From the NCBI RefSeq assembly GCF_013456555.2, contig NZ_CP059154.1, positions 1 to 64,000 of the forward strand: a stretch of DNA of 64,000 bases. Direction: 5' to 3'. Shown here piece by piece: positions 25,558 to 35,220 of this stretch; within the stretch, counting starts at the first letter, position 1, and the number at the start of each line of letters is the position of its first letter. A model generated the notes under the pieces. It did not search any database. It was not told the DNA's origin and saw nothing but the letters and a program-made list of their open reading frames with translations. Position numbers and translations under genes: made by a program. The DNA comes from Natrinema zhouii (GTDB lineage Archaea > Halobacteriota > Halobacteria > Halobacteriales > Natrialbaceae).

Positions 25558-26769
25558 TTATTCTTTCAGTGCGCGTCGCGTCGCAGTCACACCAGCGCCC
25601 GGATCGACGTCCGCGCCCATCGACTCGAGGACGTCGCCCAGCGCCGTCACGACGTAGATCACGTTCTCGGGTCGCGCGGAGTGTCCCATGCAGCCGATTC
25701 GGAAGATTTCTCCGGCGAGATCTCCCAGTCCGCCGGCGATCTCGAGGTCGTAGCGCTCGATCAGCGCGTCACAGACATCGCCGTCGTCGATCCCCTCGGG
25801 GACGCGGACGGCGTTCAGACTCGGCAACCAGTACTCGTCGGGTGCGTTCATCTCGAGACCCATCGCCTCGACGCCGGCTTTCAGCGCGCCGGCCAGTCGC
25901 TCGTGGCGCGCCCAGCGCTCCTCGATTCCCTCCTCGGCAACGAGGCGCAGCGCCTCCCGGAGCGCGTAGACGTTCGTGATCGGCGCGGTGTGATGGTATG
26001 CGCGTTCGTCGCCCCAGTAGCCCTCGAGAAGCGAGAGATCGAGGTACCACGAGCGGGGATCCTCCTCGCGCGAGAGCACCTTCTCCATCGCCCCGTCCGA
26101 AAGAGTGAGCGGGCTCGCGCCCGGCGGACAGGAGAGACACTTCTGGGGGCCCGAGTAGGCCACATCGATGTCCCACTCGTCGACTCGGAGCTCGACGCCA
26201 CCGAGGGAGGTGACGGTGTCGGCGATCACGAGCGCGTCGTGGTCGTGGGCCGCCGCCGTTAGCTCGGGGACGTCAGGCTGGAGCACGCCGGTACTCGTCT
26301 CGGCGTGGACGAAGCCGAAGACGTCCGGGTCGTGTTCGGCCAGCGCGTCCGCGACGTCGTCCGGCTCGAGCGGTTCGCCCCACGGGGCGTCGACCTTGAC
26401 GACGTCACCGCCCGCGCGCTCGGCCATCGAGGCCATCCGACCGCCGAAGTAGCCGTTCGTCGGAACGAGCATCGTGTCTCCGGGCTCGACGACGTTTCCG
26501 ATGGCGGCCTCCATCGCGGCCGATCCGGTCCCCGAGACCGGGATCGTCCACTGGTTGTCCGTCCGGAAGGTGTAGCGCAGCAGCTCCTGGACCTCGTCCA
26601 TGATCTCGATAAAGGCGGGATCGAGGTGGCCCACGAGCGGCGTGCTCATCGCCCGGAGCACGCGCGGGTTCACGTCGCTCGGTCCGGGCCCCATCAGGGT
26701 CCGTTCCGGTGGTGTGAGTTCGCCAACGGATGGCGCGCGAGCCGCCTCGGTCGACGGTTTCTGAGCCAT
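25558..26769 (-). CDS. Class V aminotransferase (alanine-glyoxylate/serine-pyruvate type)
   Basis: A 403-residue PLP-dependent enzyme. The cofactor-binding lysine is K210 in [16 protein letters not shown]; upstream are [16 protein letters not shown] (26-41), [12 protein letters not shown] (79-90), [11 protein letters not shown] and the [11 protein letters not shown] aspartate that pairs with the pyridine nitrogen. This set is typical of alanine:glyoxylate / serine:pyruvate aminotransferases, which in archaea link serine, glycine and glyoxylate; the true amino donor is not certain. ATG 26769 is chosen; the frame continues upstream for 178 further codons with Arg-rich shadow sequence, which I reject as coding. 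Confidence 0.9.
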   Translation of the reverse strand: MAQKPSTEAARAPSVGELTPPERTLMGPGPSDVNPRVLRAMSTPLVGHLDPAFIEIMDEVQELLRYTFRTDNQWTIPVSGTGSAAMEAAIGNVVEPGDTMLVPTNGYFGGRMASMAERAGGDVVKVDAPWGEPLEPDDVADALAEHDPDVFGFVHAETSTGVLQPDVPELTAAAHDHDALVIADTVTSLGGVELRVDEWDIDVAYSGPQKCLSCPPGASPLTLSDGAMEKVLSREEDPRSWYLDLSLLEGYWGDERAYHHTAPITNVYALREALRLVAEEGIEERWARHERLAGALKAGVEAMGLEMNAPDEYWLPSLNAVRVPEGIDDGDVCDALIERYDLEIAGGLGDLAGEIFRIGCMGHSARPENVIYVVTALGDVLESMGADVDPGAGVTATRRALKE

Positions 26770-26985
26770 ACGCGTGTGCTCACTTGCCACCCGCAAAGAC
26801 CTACCGGCAGCGGCGAAAGAGCGGCCGCCGGTGGCCCGAATACGTCGCCGCCTCCCGGTCTCACCCTCGACTCCAGATCCTGACGACCGCTCGAGCGCTC
26901 GCTCGTCGGCTCGAAATATGCCCACTGATACCACACCACATCGGTGCGAGTCGCTTAAGCCCACGCATTCCGTACTCGACATGTT

Positions 26986-27966
26986 GTGTTCATCGGTCAC
27001 GCCCTGTTCGCGTTCGCCGTCGCGGCGCTGGTCGCCGACTGGCGGGGCTGGGATCGCCGACCTGCCCTGCTCGTCGGGATCGTCGCCGGCGCGTTCGCCG
27101 CGATTCCGGACATCGACGTCGCGTACGCGCTCGTCGGCCTCCTCGAGTGGCACGCAGCGGACGGCGCGCTCGGTGCGCCGACGGCCTTCTGGGACGCGAG
27201 TCGGGCAGTCCACCGCTCGGTCACCCACTCGCTGGTCGTGGGCGCGATCGCCGCGCCGGCGTTCGGGATGCTCGCCGTTCGCGGTCGCACCGGTCGTGCG
27301 CACGTCGTTCGTCTCGGCGCGATCGGGATCCTCGTGGCTCTCGTCGCGGTCGCACTCGTCTGGGACGGCCCGCTCGCTGCACTGGTAATGGGACTGTTCG
27401 CGGCGAGTGGGGTTCTCGTCGCCCGCTGGAGCGCGCGAGCGTCGTCGCTCTCGCCGTCGACGGTCGCGTTCGCCGCGCTGTGGGGTCTCTGGTCACATCC
27501 GTGGGGCGATCTCGTCACTGGCTCACCGCCTGACTGGCTCTTCCCCTTCGGCTCCCCTGCGCTCGAGTCGCGCGTCGTCCTTCACTCGGATCCAACGCTA
27601 CACCTGCTGGGCGCGTTCGCGATCGAACTCGCCGCGATCGCGCTCGCCCTCGTGACGATCTGCCGGCTCACCGACCGGTCGCCCTTCTCGTCCATTAACC
27701 GCCGCGCCGGCGTGGGTGCAGCCTACGGCGTTGCCGCGCTCGCGGTGACGCCGCCAACCCTCGAGGTTTCCTACCACTTCGTCTTCTCCATCCTCGGCGT
27801 CGGCCTCCTCTGTGGCGTCGTTCGGGAGACCCCATCACTGACGCTCCCGCGAGCGAGCTATCGGCGACTCCCGTCTTCGGACGCAGTTCTCGAGCGCTCG
27901 CTTACGGCACTGGCAGCCATTGCGGTCGCACTGGCTGCGTACGCTACCGTCTACGTGCTCGTCTAG
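26986..27966 (+). CDS. YdjM-like membrane-bound metal-dependent hydrolase (DUF457)
   Basis: A 326-residue polytopic membrane protein. The N-terminal half carries the DUF457/YdjM pattern of His and Asp residues on membrane edges: FIGHALFAF (H5), AIPDIDVAYA (two Asp), HRSVTHSLVVG (two His), and later WSHPWGDLVTG. These residues could bind a metal, and the family is annotated as putative hydrolases, but no reaction has been established to my knowledge. GTG 26986 is used because no in-frame ATG exists. A shorter member of the same family lies at 34500-35132. Confidence 0.8.
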   Translation: MFIGHALFAFAVAALVADWRGWDRRPALLVGIVAGAFAAIPDIDVAYALVGLLEWHAADGALGAPTAFWDASRAVHRSVTHSLVVGAIAAPAFGMLAVRGRTGRAHVVRLGAIGILVALVAVALVWDGPLAALVMGLFAASGVLVARWSARASSLSPSTVAFAALWGLWSHPWGDLVTGSPPDWLFPFGSPALESRVVLHSDPTLHLLGAFAIELAAIALALVTICRLTDRSPFSSINRRAGVGAAYGVAALAVTPPTLEVSYHFVFSILGVGLLCGVVRETPSLTLPRASYRRLPSSDAVLERSLTALAAIAVALAAYATVYVLV

Positions 27967-28054
27967 CTCTGGACGGCCTCGTCAGCTTCTATACGGCCTT
28001 CCTCTCAACGAACCACGACATATGCTTTTGTGAGGACGGTTAATACGAGTCAGT

Positions 28055-28672
28055 GTGTCTCAGACTTCACTCGAGGGATTGATCGCGGACGGGCGAACCA
28101 ACGCCGCGATCGCGTGGGTGTTGGTCGCGGCGATCGCGATCATCGGCGTCAGCGAACTGGTGACCGGTGGGTTCCTGTGGGCGACGTTCGCGGCGACGCT
28201 CGTCGCCCTTGCACTACTCCCTCCGGTGGCCTTCCGGTCGTCATCCGTTCTGCTCCCCTGGGAGGTGCTCTTGCTCGCCGCATTGCCTATCCTCGGAATG
28301 GCCATCGGCGCGGATCGACTGACGGGTCACTTCACCGCATACCTCTCCGTCGCGGCCATCGCACTCGTCCTCGCCGTCGAATTCCAGACCTTTACGTCCG
28401 TGCGGATGACGCCCGGCTTCGCCGTCGTCTTCGTCGTCGTCACCACGATGGCCGCTGCGGGCCTCTGGGCGCTGCTCAGGTGGAGTGCTTCCCAGATGCT
28501 GGGGATTCCGTTTACCGCCGATCACGACGCGGTGATGTGGGAGTTCGTCTATTCCGCCGTCGCCGGTCTCGGTGCAGGCGTCGTCTTCGAACTCTACTTC
28601 AGACGTCTCGCCCGTTCGGCGCAGCGTCTCCCCGAGAACGCTCCCGGGATCGCGGAGGGGGACGATGCGTAA
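28055..28672 (+). CDS. Polytopic membrane protein, unknown function
   Basis: A 205-residue protein with about six hydrophobic segments separated by very short loops and a short charged tail. The start is GTG 28055. A periplasm-side segment before the last helix (SQMLGIPFTADHDAVMWEF) includes acidic and His residues. The gene overlaps the next membrane-protein gene by 8 bp, so the two are probably made together. Its last helix (VYSAVAGLGAGVVFELYF) resembles the corresponding part of the neighbour (VFNSIGGLIVALWGGAYL), hinting at distant common origin. Confidence 0.65.
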   Translation: MSQTSLEGLIADGRTNAAIAWVLVAAIAIIGVSELVTGGFLWATFAATLVALALLPPVAFRSSSVLLPWEVLLLAALPILGMAIGADRLTGHFTAYLSVAAIALVLAVEFQTFTSVRMTPGFAVVFVVVTTMAAAGLWALLRWSASQMLGIPFTADHDAVMWEFVYSAVAGLGAGVVFELYFRRLARSAQRLPENAPGIAEGDDA

Positions 28673-29324
28673 TCTCACGAGCTGGTTGCCGTCCCAGCAT
28701 CGCCAGCGGCAGCTCACCTATCTCATGGAGATCGGGCTGATCGGCATGCTGTTCGTCGGTATCGAGCGGGGAAACGGCGGGATCGTGATCAATACGGGTG
28801 TGGCGCTGATCGTGACCCAGCTTCCCCCGCTCCTCGAGCGCGACTACGAGATCCCGATGGATCCGCGCCTCACCCTGTGGATCACGACCGCAGTCTTCCT
28901 CCACGCGTTCGGGACCGTCGGGCTGCCGGGAGCCACCCGCACGCTCTACAGCCAGATCTGGTGGTGGGACCACATGACCCACGCGCTGTCGGCATCACTG
29001 GTCGCCGGCGTGGGGTACGCCACCGTTCGCGCACTCCACGAGCACACCGACGGGATTCACTTCCCCCAGCGATTCGTCGCCGTGTTCATCCTGCTGTTCG
29101 TGCTCGCCTTTGGCGTCCTCTGGGAGATCCTCGAGTTCGCTATCGCGCTGTCGGCCGAGGCGCTGGGAATCAGGGCCGTGCTCACGCAGTACGGGCTCGA
29201 AGACACGATGCTCGACTTCGTCTTCAACTCCATCGGTGGGCTCATCGTCGCGCTGTGGGGCGGTGCATACCTCACCGACATCACCGGTGCGATCCGCACG
29301 CGCCTCGAGTCGCGGACCGAGTGA
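28665..29324 (+). CDS. YjdF/DUF2238-like membrane protein
   Basis: A 219-residue integral membrane protein with six or more helices. It contains IWWWDHMTHALSASLVAG, FGVLWEILEFAIAL and EDTMLDFVFNSIGGLIVALW, matching the D-H...WEExE...D-N-G pattern of the YjdF/DUF2238 family, where the conserved acidic and His residues probably line a membrane site. No activity is known for the family. ATG 28665 lies inside the last codons of the preceding gene (8-bp overlap), so the pair looks like a two-gene operon. Confidence 0.72.
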   Translation: MRNLTSWLPSQHRQRQLTYLMEIGLIGMLFVGIERGNGGIVINTGVALIVTQLPPLLERDYEIPMDPRLTLWITTAVFLHAFGTVGLPGATRTLYSQIWWWDHMTHALSASLVAGVGYATVRALHEHTDGIHFPQRFVAVFILLFVLAFGVLWEILEFAIALSAEALGIRAVLTQYGLEDTMLDFVFNSIGGLIVALWGGAYLTDITGAIRTRLESRTE

Positions 29325-29411
29325 TCCGCTCGCTGTCGACGTTACCAGCGTGACTGACTTTCCAAGGCTGACAGCACTTTTACGTCAACATGGGTCGTAG
29401 GTATCGAGGCG

Positions 29412-29612
29412 ATGGTATTCAAGAAAATCACGCTCATCGGCACCAGTCCCGAGAGCTTCGACGCCGCAGCAGACGACGCGATTGACCGCGCGGAAGCCAC
29501 CCTCCAGAACGTCCAGTGGATCGAAGTCGACGAACTCGGCGTCGAACTCGCCAGCGCCGACGACCGCGAGTACCAAGCCGAGGTCACCGTCGCCTTCGAA
29601 CTCGAGGAGTAA
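29412..29612 (+). CDS. Dodecin, flavin-binding storage protein
   Basis: A 66-residue protein that forms a hollow dodecamer binding riboflavin or lumichrome, thought to buffer free flavin and limit photo-damage. The key flavin-stacking Trp36 ([14 protein letters not shown]) and Gln55 ([14 protein letters not shown]) of the Halobacterium salinarum dodecin are both present at the same residue numbers. The three-strand/one-helix layout and length match. It is a single gene; the ATG follows a TTTTACGTC-like promoter segment at about 29378. Confidence 0.93.
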   Translation: MVFKKITLIGTSPESFDAAADDAIDRAEATLQNVQWIEVDELGVELASADDREYQAEVTVAFELEE

Positions 29613-29761
29613 CCGACGTCTCGAGCCTCGTCGATCGCTCGAGTCGATCCCATTTTTTGACGCTCGAGTGACGTCCGCATGGCTGTTGGCTGTCGACTTT
29701 CGATCAACGGGGCAGAACGGTGGACGGTGAGGATGGTTCGAACCGCTGTCCGAGCGATCGA

Positions 29762-30136
29762 TTACGTTCGGAACGATTCGCCACAGCCGCACTCGCTGAC
29801 GACGTTCGGATTGTCCACGTGGAACCCTTCGGCCTGCAGGCCGTCCTCGTAGTCGAGGACGCTGCCCTCGATGTACTTCAGGCTCGCCGGATCGACGAAC
29901 ACGCGCAGGTCGTGATGCTCGTAAATCGTGTCGTCATCGTCCGGTGCGTCGTCGAACCGCATCCCGTAGGAGAGACCGGCGCAGCCGCCCTGCTGGACGA
30001 ACAGCCGGAGGCCGGCTTCGGTCACGTCGAGATCCTCGCCCTCGAGCAAGGAGAGGGCCTGTTCGGCCGCCTCCTCTGTCACTTCGATTTTCGGGCGCGT
30101 GTTCGTCTCCCCGCCGTCCATACTGTCCGTGCTCAT
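29762..30136 (-). CDS. A-type iron-sulfur carrier (IscA/ErpA/HesB family)
   Basis: A 124-residue A-type carrier that receives Fe-S clusters from a scaffold and passes them to apo-enzymes. The three cluster ligands are in the standard places: Cys52 (QQGGCAGLSYG), Cys116 and Cys118 (VSECGCGESF). The first 14 residues are a haloarchaeal acidic extension; a start four residues later (MDGGE) is also possible. It is monocistronic between dodecin and a small conserved protein. Confidence 0.9.
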   Translation of the reverse strand: MSTDSMDGGETNTRPKIEVTEEAAEQALSLLEGEDLDVTEAGLRLFVQQGGCAGLSYGMRFDDAPDDDDTIYEHHDLRVFVDPASLKYIEGSVLDYEDGLQAEGFHVDNPNVVSECGCGESFRT

Positions 30137-30255
30137 ACCCCATCATTCCGGCCCAACGATGTTAACTGTGACGCCATTTGCGTCCGACCGGACGAACACG
30201 AATCTGGCTCCGCCCTCGATTGAGCGGGCGCGGTCTCCCCATTTCTCGCGGTTGC

Positions 30256-30468
30256 TTACCAGTTCGAGCGCCGCCTGAACGACCGATAACAGGTACCGAA
30301 CTGTCGTTTGTCGTTGCGAGAGAGTTCGATGTCGTGTTCCGCCAGTAGCTCGAGCATTCGTTCCAGCTCGCAGTCGTACCACATCGAGAGGAGCCGCACG
30401 TTCTTTTGCGCGTAATCGTAGTTGCGCTCGAGGACGCGCCTGTCCGTCGGATCGACACGCGGTTCCAT
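30256..30468 (-). CDS. Small conserved haloarchaeal protein, unknown
   Basis: A 70-residue helical protein containing DRRVLERNYDYAQKNVRLLS, WYDCELERMLELLAEHDIEL and a basic tail (FRRRSNW). No known domain is visible. The ATG at 30468 agrees with a TATA-like TTTTACGTA on the minus strand near 30500, which would place transcription start a few bases upstream; an in-frame GTG at 30480 adds four residues. The mix of a long amphipathic helix and a basic tail could suit nucleic-acid or protein binding, but that is a guess. Confidence 0.65.
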   Translation of the reverse strand: MEPRVDPTDRRVLERNYDYAQKNVRLLSMWYDCELERMLELLAEHDIELSRNDKRQFGTCYRSFRRRSNW

Positions 30469-30558
30469 CTCGTTTTCCACTCTCTTCTCCAGCTACGTAA
30501 AACCAGTTTGCAATTCAGCGAACTGAGACACCGTTGATCGGCAGTATTTCACCGTTCG

Positions 30559-31851
30559 CTACTGATTCGTCCCCTCGTCGAGTCGGGTTCGGACGCTCTC
30601 GGCGTGGGCCTCGAGCCCCTCGGCGTCCGCGAGGGTCGTGATCGTCTCCCCGAGTTCGGCGAGCCCCTCCCCGGAGAGGCGTTGGACCGTCGTCGATCGG
30701 AGGAACGTCTCCACGGAGAGGCCGCCGGTGACTCGCGCGCCGCCGTTGGTCGGCAGGACGTGGTTGGTGCCGCTGGCGTAGTCACCGGCCGCGACGGGCG
30801 TATTCGGTCCGAGGAAGACGCTCCCCGCGCTCTCGATCCGCTCGAGGATCGACTCGTCGTCGTCGGCGATAATCGAGAGGTGTTCGGGGGCGTAGGCCTC
30901 CGTAAAGAGGATCACCTCGCTCATCGATCGACCGTAGAGGACGCCGCTCGCGTCGTTCGCGAGCGCCTCTCGAATCACATCCTCGCGCTCGCGCGCGTCT
31001 ACCTGCTCGTCGACGGCCGCAGCCACGGCGTCGGCGGTCGCCTTGTCGTCGGTAACGGCCACGACCGAGGCGTTCGGATCGTGTTCGGCTTGCGCGACGA
31101 GCTCCGCGGCGATGAGTTCTGGGTCCCCGGTCTCGTCGGCCACGACGACAACTTCGCTCGGTCCCGCGAGGAAGTCGATCTCGACGTCACCCCGAACGTC
31201 GGCCTTCGCCGCCGTGACCCACTTGTTGCCCGGGCCGACGATCTTCTGCACGCGGGTGATCGACTCCGTTCCGTACGCCAGCCCCGCGATCGCCTGCGCG
31301 CCGCCGACGCGGTAGACCGCGTCCGCGCCCGCGATGTGGATCGCCGCAAGCGTCACCGGGTTCAGTTCGTCGGCCGGCGGCGTCACCACCGACACGTGAC
31401 CGACGCCGGCCACTGTCGCCGGGACGATCCCCATGATCGCACTCGAGGGGTAGGCCGCCGAGCCGCCGGGGACGTAGACGCCGACGCGCTCTATCGGTCG
31501 GAACCGCCGTCCCAGCGTGCGGCCCTCGCTGAACTCACGCCGCCAGTCGTCGGGCAGTTGGGCCTCGTGAAACTCCCGGACGTTCGCGGCGGCCGTCTCG
31601 ATCGCGTCCCGGATCCCGTCGTCGATCGCGTCTGCGGCCCGCTCGCACTCGTCCGTGATCTCGAGGTTGCCGACTTCGATACCGTCGAACTCGCTCGTGA
31701 ACTCGCGAACGGCGACGTCGCCCTCCGTGCGGACGCGCTCGACGATCTCGGTGACGTCTCCGCTGACCGCCTCGATGCCGGCATCGCGCTCGAAGAAGGC
31801 CGCGCGGTCGCCCGGTCCGAGGTCGGCGATCGCCTGAACGTCGATTGTCAT
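30559..31851 (-). CDS. hisD: Histidinol dehydrogenase
   Basis: Catalyses the last two oxidations of histidine synthesis, L-histidinol to L-histidine, with NAD and a zinc ion. At 430 residues it has full family length. Signatures visible include RRFRPIERVGVYVPGGSAAY, VGGAQAIAGLAYGTESI, VGPGNKWVTAAK, IDFLAGPSEVVVVAD, EHDPNASV, YAPEHLSI and the C-terminal GPNTPVAAGDYASGTNHVLP. The Glu/His of the catalytic site and the Gln/His/Asp/His zinc ligands are consistent with these blocks. No other his gene is adjacent, as often in archaea where the pathway is scattered. The start ATG 31851 leaves the usual short N-terminus. Confidence 0.95.
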   Translation of the reverse strand: MTIDVQAIADLGPGDRAAFFERDAGIEAVSGDVTEIVERVRTEGDVAVREFTSEFDGIEVGNLEITDECERAADAIDDGIRDAIETAAANVREFHEAQLPDDWRREFSEGRTLGRRFRPIERVGVYVPGGSAAYPSSAIMGIVPATVAGVGHVSVVTPPADELNPVTLAAIHIAGADAVYRVGGAQAIAGLAYGTESITRVQKIVGPGNKWVTAAKADVRGDVEIDFLAGPSEVVVVADETGDPELIAAELVAQAEHDPNASVVAVTDDKATADAVAAAVDEQVDAREREDVIREALANDASGVLYGRSMSEVILFTEAYAPEHLSIIADDDESILERIESAGSVFLGPNTPVAAGDYASGTNHVLPTNGGARVTGGLSVETFLRSTTVQRLSGEGLAELGETITTLADAEGLEAHAESVRTRLDEGTNQ

Positions 31852-31977
31852 ACCCTCACGTTCGAACGGCGGTCGAAAAACGGTTTCCTTCCGGTGGGAG
31901 GCTCGGCTGTAGATCGGTATCGGGTCGATCGCACCACAGTGTTGCGATCAGCCGGTATACAGCGACAGCCGCCCGTC

Positions 31978-32199
31978 TCACGGGTCGGGGTTCTCTACCT
32001 CCCAGATTCCGACGAAGTCGAGGGTCGCTCTGACGAACAGATAGAGGAGGAGCCCGAAACCGACGATCGCGAGCGGTGCCTGCAGGAGGTTCGCGGTTTC
32101 CACGTCGAGCACGATCCGACTGATCCCGCGCACGAAGAAGCTCGCGATCACGATCCCGAACGCGATGACCGCGAGCTTGACGAATCCCGACTGGTCCAT
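31978..32199 (-). CDS. Small two-helix membrane protein
   Basis: A 73-residue protein starting MDQSGFVKLA, with two hydrophobic stretches (residues 7-28 and 41-62) joined by a charged turn (GISRIVLDVETAN). An alternative upstream start (32217) adds six residues. Its stop is about 125 bp from hisD and its start about 65 bp from the ABC-2 permease on the same strand. Small 2-TM proteins of this kind are common and uncharacterised in haloarchaea. Confidence 0.65.
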   Translation of the reverse strand: MDQSGFVKLAVIAFGIVIASFFVRGISRIVLDVETANLLQAPLAIVGFGLLLYLFVRATLDFVGIWEVENPDP

Positions 32200-32265
32200 A
32201 GGGACTCGTACGACCACAGTCGCTAAATGATATCGGGTACTCCCGGATTGCTGATCACCGGGGGC

Positions 32266-33108
32266 TCAGCGAACGTCGGCGCTGGCGGCGCGGCCGATCG
32301 CGTAGACGGCGACCGATCCGAACGTGAGCGCGAGTCCCACGAGAACGGCGAGTGCCGGCACGAGCGTGTCCCACATCCCGCCGAACCGGGTAACTTCGAT
32401 CACGGTCATCGTATCCTCGCCCAGCATCACCGCGCGAGCGGCGTCGACGCCGTAGGTAATCGGGTTGAACGTCGCGACCGTCCGGATCCAATCCGGAAGT
32501 GCCGGCAACGGGAGAAACGCGCTCGAGACGAACAGCAAGGGCAACTGAAGCAGGTTCGCCCCGATGATCGTCGATTCCTCGTCGCGGGTCACCACGGCCA
32601 GCACGTTCGAGAACGCGGTGAACCAGACCGAGAACACGACGCAGATGGCCGCGATTGCGATCGCGCCCGCGATCCCGGTTTCGATTTCGGCACCGAGCAA
32701 CACGCCCAATCCGAGCACGATTACGACCTGTACGACGATGCGGACGACCTCGGCGAGCGTCTTCCCCAGGAAAACGGCGGTCCGGTTCATTGGACTGACC
32801 AGTATCTTCTCGAACATTCCGGTCTCGATGTCGTTGACCAGCCCGATCCCCGACGTCGCGGCCGCCACCAGCGCTACCTGGATCACGATCGCCGGCACGA
32901 GATACGTTTCGTAGCTAATTCCCTCGATAGCGGCCGTCGCGACGCCACCGAACACCTGCGTGAAGAGCACGAGGAAGATGATCGGCTGGACGAGCGAAAC
33001 GACGAGCACGAACGGGTTCCGAACCGACTTGATCGTCCACCGGACGAACGTGACCCACACGTCGCTCGCGAAGCCCCCGCCGTGACGGTCGGCCTCGGGC
33101 GTACTCAT
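32266..33108 (-). CDS. ABC-2 type exporter permease
   Basis: A 280-residue membrane protein with six predicted helices of the ABC-2/DrrB group. The first cytoplasmic segment ends in RWTIKSVRNPFVLVVSLVQP, followed by the characteristic VFGGVATAAIEGISYETYLVPA loop and FEKILVSPMNRTAVFLGKTLAEV. Paired with the upstream ATPase it would export a drug, lipid or polysaccharide-like molecule; the substrate cannot be told. Its ATG overlaps the ATPase stop by four bases. Confidence 0.9.
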   Translation of the reverse strand: MSTPEADRHGGGFASDVWVTFVRWTIKSVRNPFVLVVSLVQPIIFLVLFTQVFGGVATAAIEGISYETYLVPAIVIQVALVAAATSGIGLVNDIETGMFEKILVSPMNRTAVFLGKTLAEVVRIVVQVVIVLGLGVLLGAEIETGIAGAIAIAAICVVFSVWFTAFSNVLAVVTRDEESTIIGANLLQLPLLFVSSAFLPLPALPDWIRTVATFNPITYGVDAARAVMLGEDTMTVIEVTRFGGMWDTLVPALAVLVGLALTFGSVAVYAIGRAASADVR

Positions 33109-34205
33109 CCGTTCACCTCGTCTCGATCGGTATCGTTCCCCTTTTCACTCTCGTCGCTTACCGTCGGTTCTCTCGAGTCACGGCCGCCGTTCCCGATCGT
33201 TCCCGATCGTGCAACGTCGGTTGTGTCCGACTCCCGTTCCGTTGACGGGCCGTCCTCGTTCCCCTCACCCGTTACCGCGAGGAACACGTCGTCGAGCGTC
33301 GGTGCGCGGACGTCGAACCCGATCACATCGATTCCGGCGTCCCGCAGTGCGACTAATAATTCCGTCCCACGCGTCCGTGCGTCGCGAGCCGTCACCGCGA
33401 GCCCCGACTCCGTTGTCTCAATCGTCGCCCCGTCCGCGAACAGCGACTCATCGCGGGCGACCGCTACTGCGCGCTCGCTCTCGTCGGGGTCAGCCAGTTC
33501 GACTGAGAGTATCTCGCCGCCGACGCGACGTTTCAGCTCTCCGGGCGTCCCCTCTGCGACGACCGATCCGTCCTGAATGACCGACAGCCGCTCGCACAAC
33601 TGGTCGGCCTCCTCGAGGTACTGAGTCGTCAGGAAGACAGTCGTCCCCTCGTCGTTGATCCGCCGGAAGTACTCCCAGAGTCGGTTTCGCGCCGCCGGGT
33701 CGAGTCCAGTCGTCGGCTCGTCGAGGAAGACCAGCGGCGGCCGGTGGACGAGCGCGGTCGCCGCGTCGAGGCGCTTTTTCATCCCACCGGAGAAGTCGTC
33801 CGCGACTTTGTTCGCGACGTCGGTTAGTTCGACGAGCTCGAGCAGTTCGTCGATCCGGTCGTCACGCTGCGCTCGCGGGACGCCGTAGGCGTCACACGCG
33901 AATCGGAGGTTCTCTCGAGCGGTCAACTCGGGATCGATACTCGTCTCCTGAGCCATGTACCCTACCGTCGACCGCACTTGTCGGGGCTCCTCGATGGCGT
34001 CGAATCCGTTGACAACGATGGAGCCGTCGGTCGGTCGCAGGAGCGTCACCAGCGTCTTGATCGTCGTCGTCTTGCCCGCACCGTTCGGCCCCAGAAAGCC
34101 GACGAACTCGCCGCGCTCGACGAGGAGATCGATGCCGCGGACCGCCTCGGTTCCGTCCGCGTACGTCACCGCCACGTCGCGCGCTTCGATAGCGTAGTCA
34201 GTCAC
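33105..34205 (-). CDS. ABC-2 type exporter ATP-binding protein (DrrA type)
   Basis: A 366-residue ATPase. Walker A GPNGAGKTTT (39-48), signature DFSGGMKKRLDAATAL, Walker B LVFLDEPTTGLDPAARN and H-loop TTQYLEEADQL are intact, and the C-terminal DrrA domain carries AEGTPGELKRRVGGEIL and a final ALRDAGIDVIGFDVRAPTLDDVFLAVTG, typical of the family. A low-complexity acidic tail of about 45 residues follows. A TATA-like TTATAAATATATT on the minus strand (about 34226-34242) places transcription start next to the ATG, so the mRNA is probably leaderless. Confidence 0.92.
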   Translation of the reverse strand: MTDYAIEARDVAVTYADGTEAVRGIDLLVERGEFVGFLGPNGAGKTTTIKTLVTLLRPTDGSIVVNGFDAIEEPRQVRSTVGYMAQETSIDPELTARENLRFACDAYGVPRAQRDDRIDELLELVELTDVANKVADDFSGGMKKRLDAATALVHRPPLVFLDEPTTGLDPAARNRLWEYFRRINDEGTTVFLTTQYLEEADQLCERLSVIQDGSVVAEGTPGELKRRVGGEILSVELADPDESERAVAVARDESLFADGATIETTESGLAVTARDARTRGTELLVALRDAGIDVIGFDVRAPTLDDVFLAVTGEGNEDGPSTERESDTTDVARSGTIGNGGRDSREPTVSDESEKGNDTDRDEVNG

Positions 34206-34499
34206 GGTCGTGCTATGGCAACTACGGGAATATATTTATAAGACCAGCCACACGTCGCCATGGACCCTCGTGTCGGCCAGTACCGTTTCACAGGGGCTCG
34301 TCAAACGGGATTGACTTTCTTTTCTGACAGCCGAGGTCTCGCCAGCGCATGATAGAAACGCTGTCAATCACGTACGTTGTCGCGTAAGGACGGCTTATCG
34401 AGTACTGCATCGACCGTCACAGTCCCTCAGACCCAGCTCAGCCGCGAGCACCACGACAAGCGAACCATAACTATTCGTTGAACAGCGGACCATCCAGCC

Positions 34500-35132
34500 A
34501 TGTGGCCGTGGGAACACGCGATCGTCGGCTATCTCGCATACTCACTGTGCTGTCGCATTATTTTCCGTGACTCGCCCACCGGGCTCGAGGCGTTCACCGT
34601 CGTCCTCGCGTCGGTTCTCCCGGACCTGATCGACAAGCCACTCGCCTGGGAGTACGGCGTGTTCCAGAACGGCTACGCGATCGGCCACTCGCTTTTCTTC
34701 GCGGTGCCGCTGGCGATTCTCGTCGGAACGATCGCGCACGCGGCGACGCGGCCGCGGGCCGGTCTCGCGTTCGGACTCGGTTACCTATTGCACCCCTTTG
34801 GCGACGTCGTGGACTCAGTGTTCCGGCAGGATATCCTGCAGCCCGAACTCATGCTCTGGCCGGTCGCTACGGTCGAGGGCCACTCCCCTGGACCAGGGTT
34901 CCTCGAGGCGTTCTTCGACCTGTTCGGCCGGTACTCGAGTGATATGCTCGCCGGCGATATCTCGACGTATCTGTGGGCACAGCTCGGACTCGCCGGGGCG
35001 GCGCTGGTGGTGTGGCTCGTCGACGGTGCGCCGGTCCTTCGCGAGTGTCTGCTGGCCGGGGTGGGATTCGTTCGATCGATTCTCGGACGAGAACCCGACG
35101 CCTCGAGTTCGAATCCGACGGATCGGCGGTAG
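34500..35132 (+). CDS. YdjM-like membrane protein (DUF457), shorter paralogue
   Basis: A 210-residue membrane protein with the same pattern as the gene at 26986: WPWEHAIVGYLAYS near the start (H6), VLASVLPDLIDKPLAW (Asp pair), GYAIGHSLFFAVPL (His) and LLHPFGDVVDSVFR (His, Asp). Four or five helices are predicted. The function is unproven; it is annotated in relatives as a metal-dependent hydrolase or LexA-binding inner membrane protein. The ATG at 34500 has a TATA-like ACCATAACTATTC at 34465. It is the last gene before the rRNA promoter region. Confidence 0.8.
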   Translation: MWPWEHAIVGYLAYSLCCRIIFRDSPTGLEAFTVVLASVLPDLIDKPLAWEYGVFQNGYAIGHSLFFAVPLAILVGTIAHAATRPRAGLAFGLGYLLHPFGDVVDSVFRQDILQPELMLWPVATVEGHSPGPGFLEAFFDLFGRYSSDMLAGDISTYLWAQLGLAGAALVVWLVDGAPVLRECLLAGVGFVRSILGREPDASSSNPTDRR

Positions 35133-35220
35133 CGTCGATGGATTATCCGGGCGACGGTATCCGGATCGCTTGAGCCACCTCGTGACTGTCCAACGTGGCG
35201 CAGTGGCCGCTCGAGACGAC

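Noticed and set aside
26770..27303. N-terminal extension of the class V aminotransferase
   Set aside because: 178 Arg/Glu-rich codons on the opposite strand of the DUF457 gene; a shadow frame.
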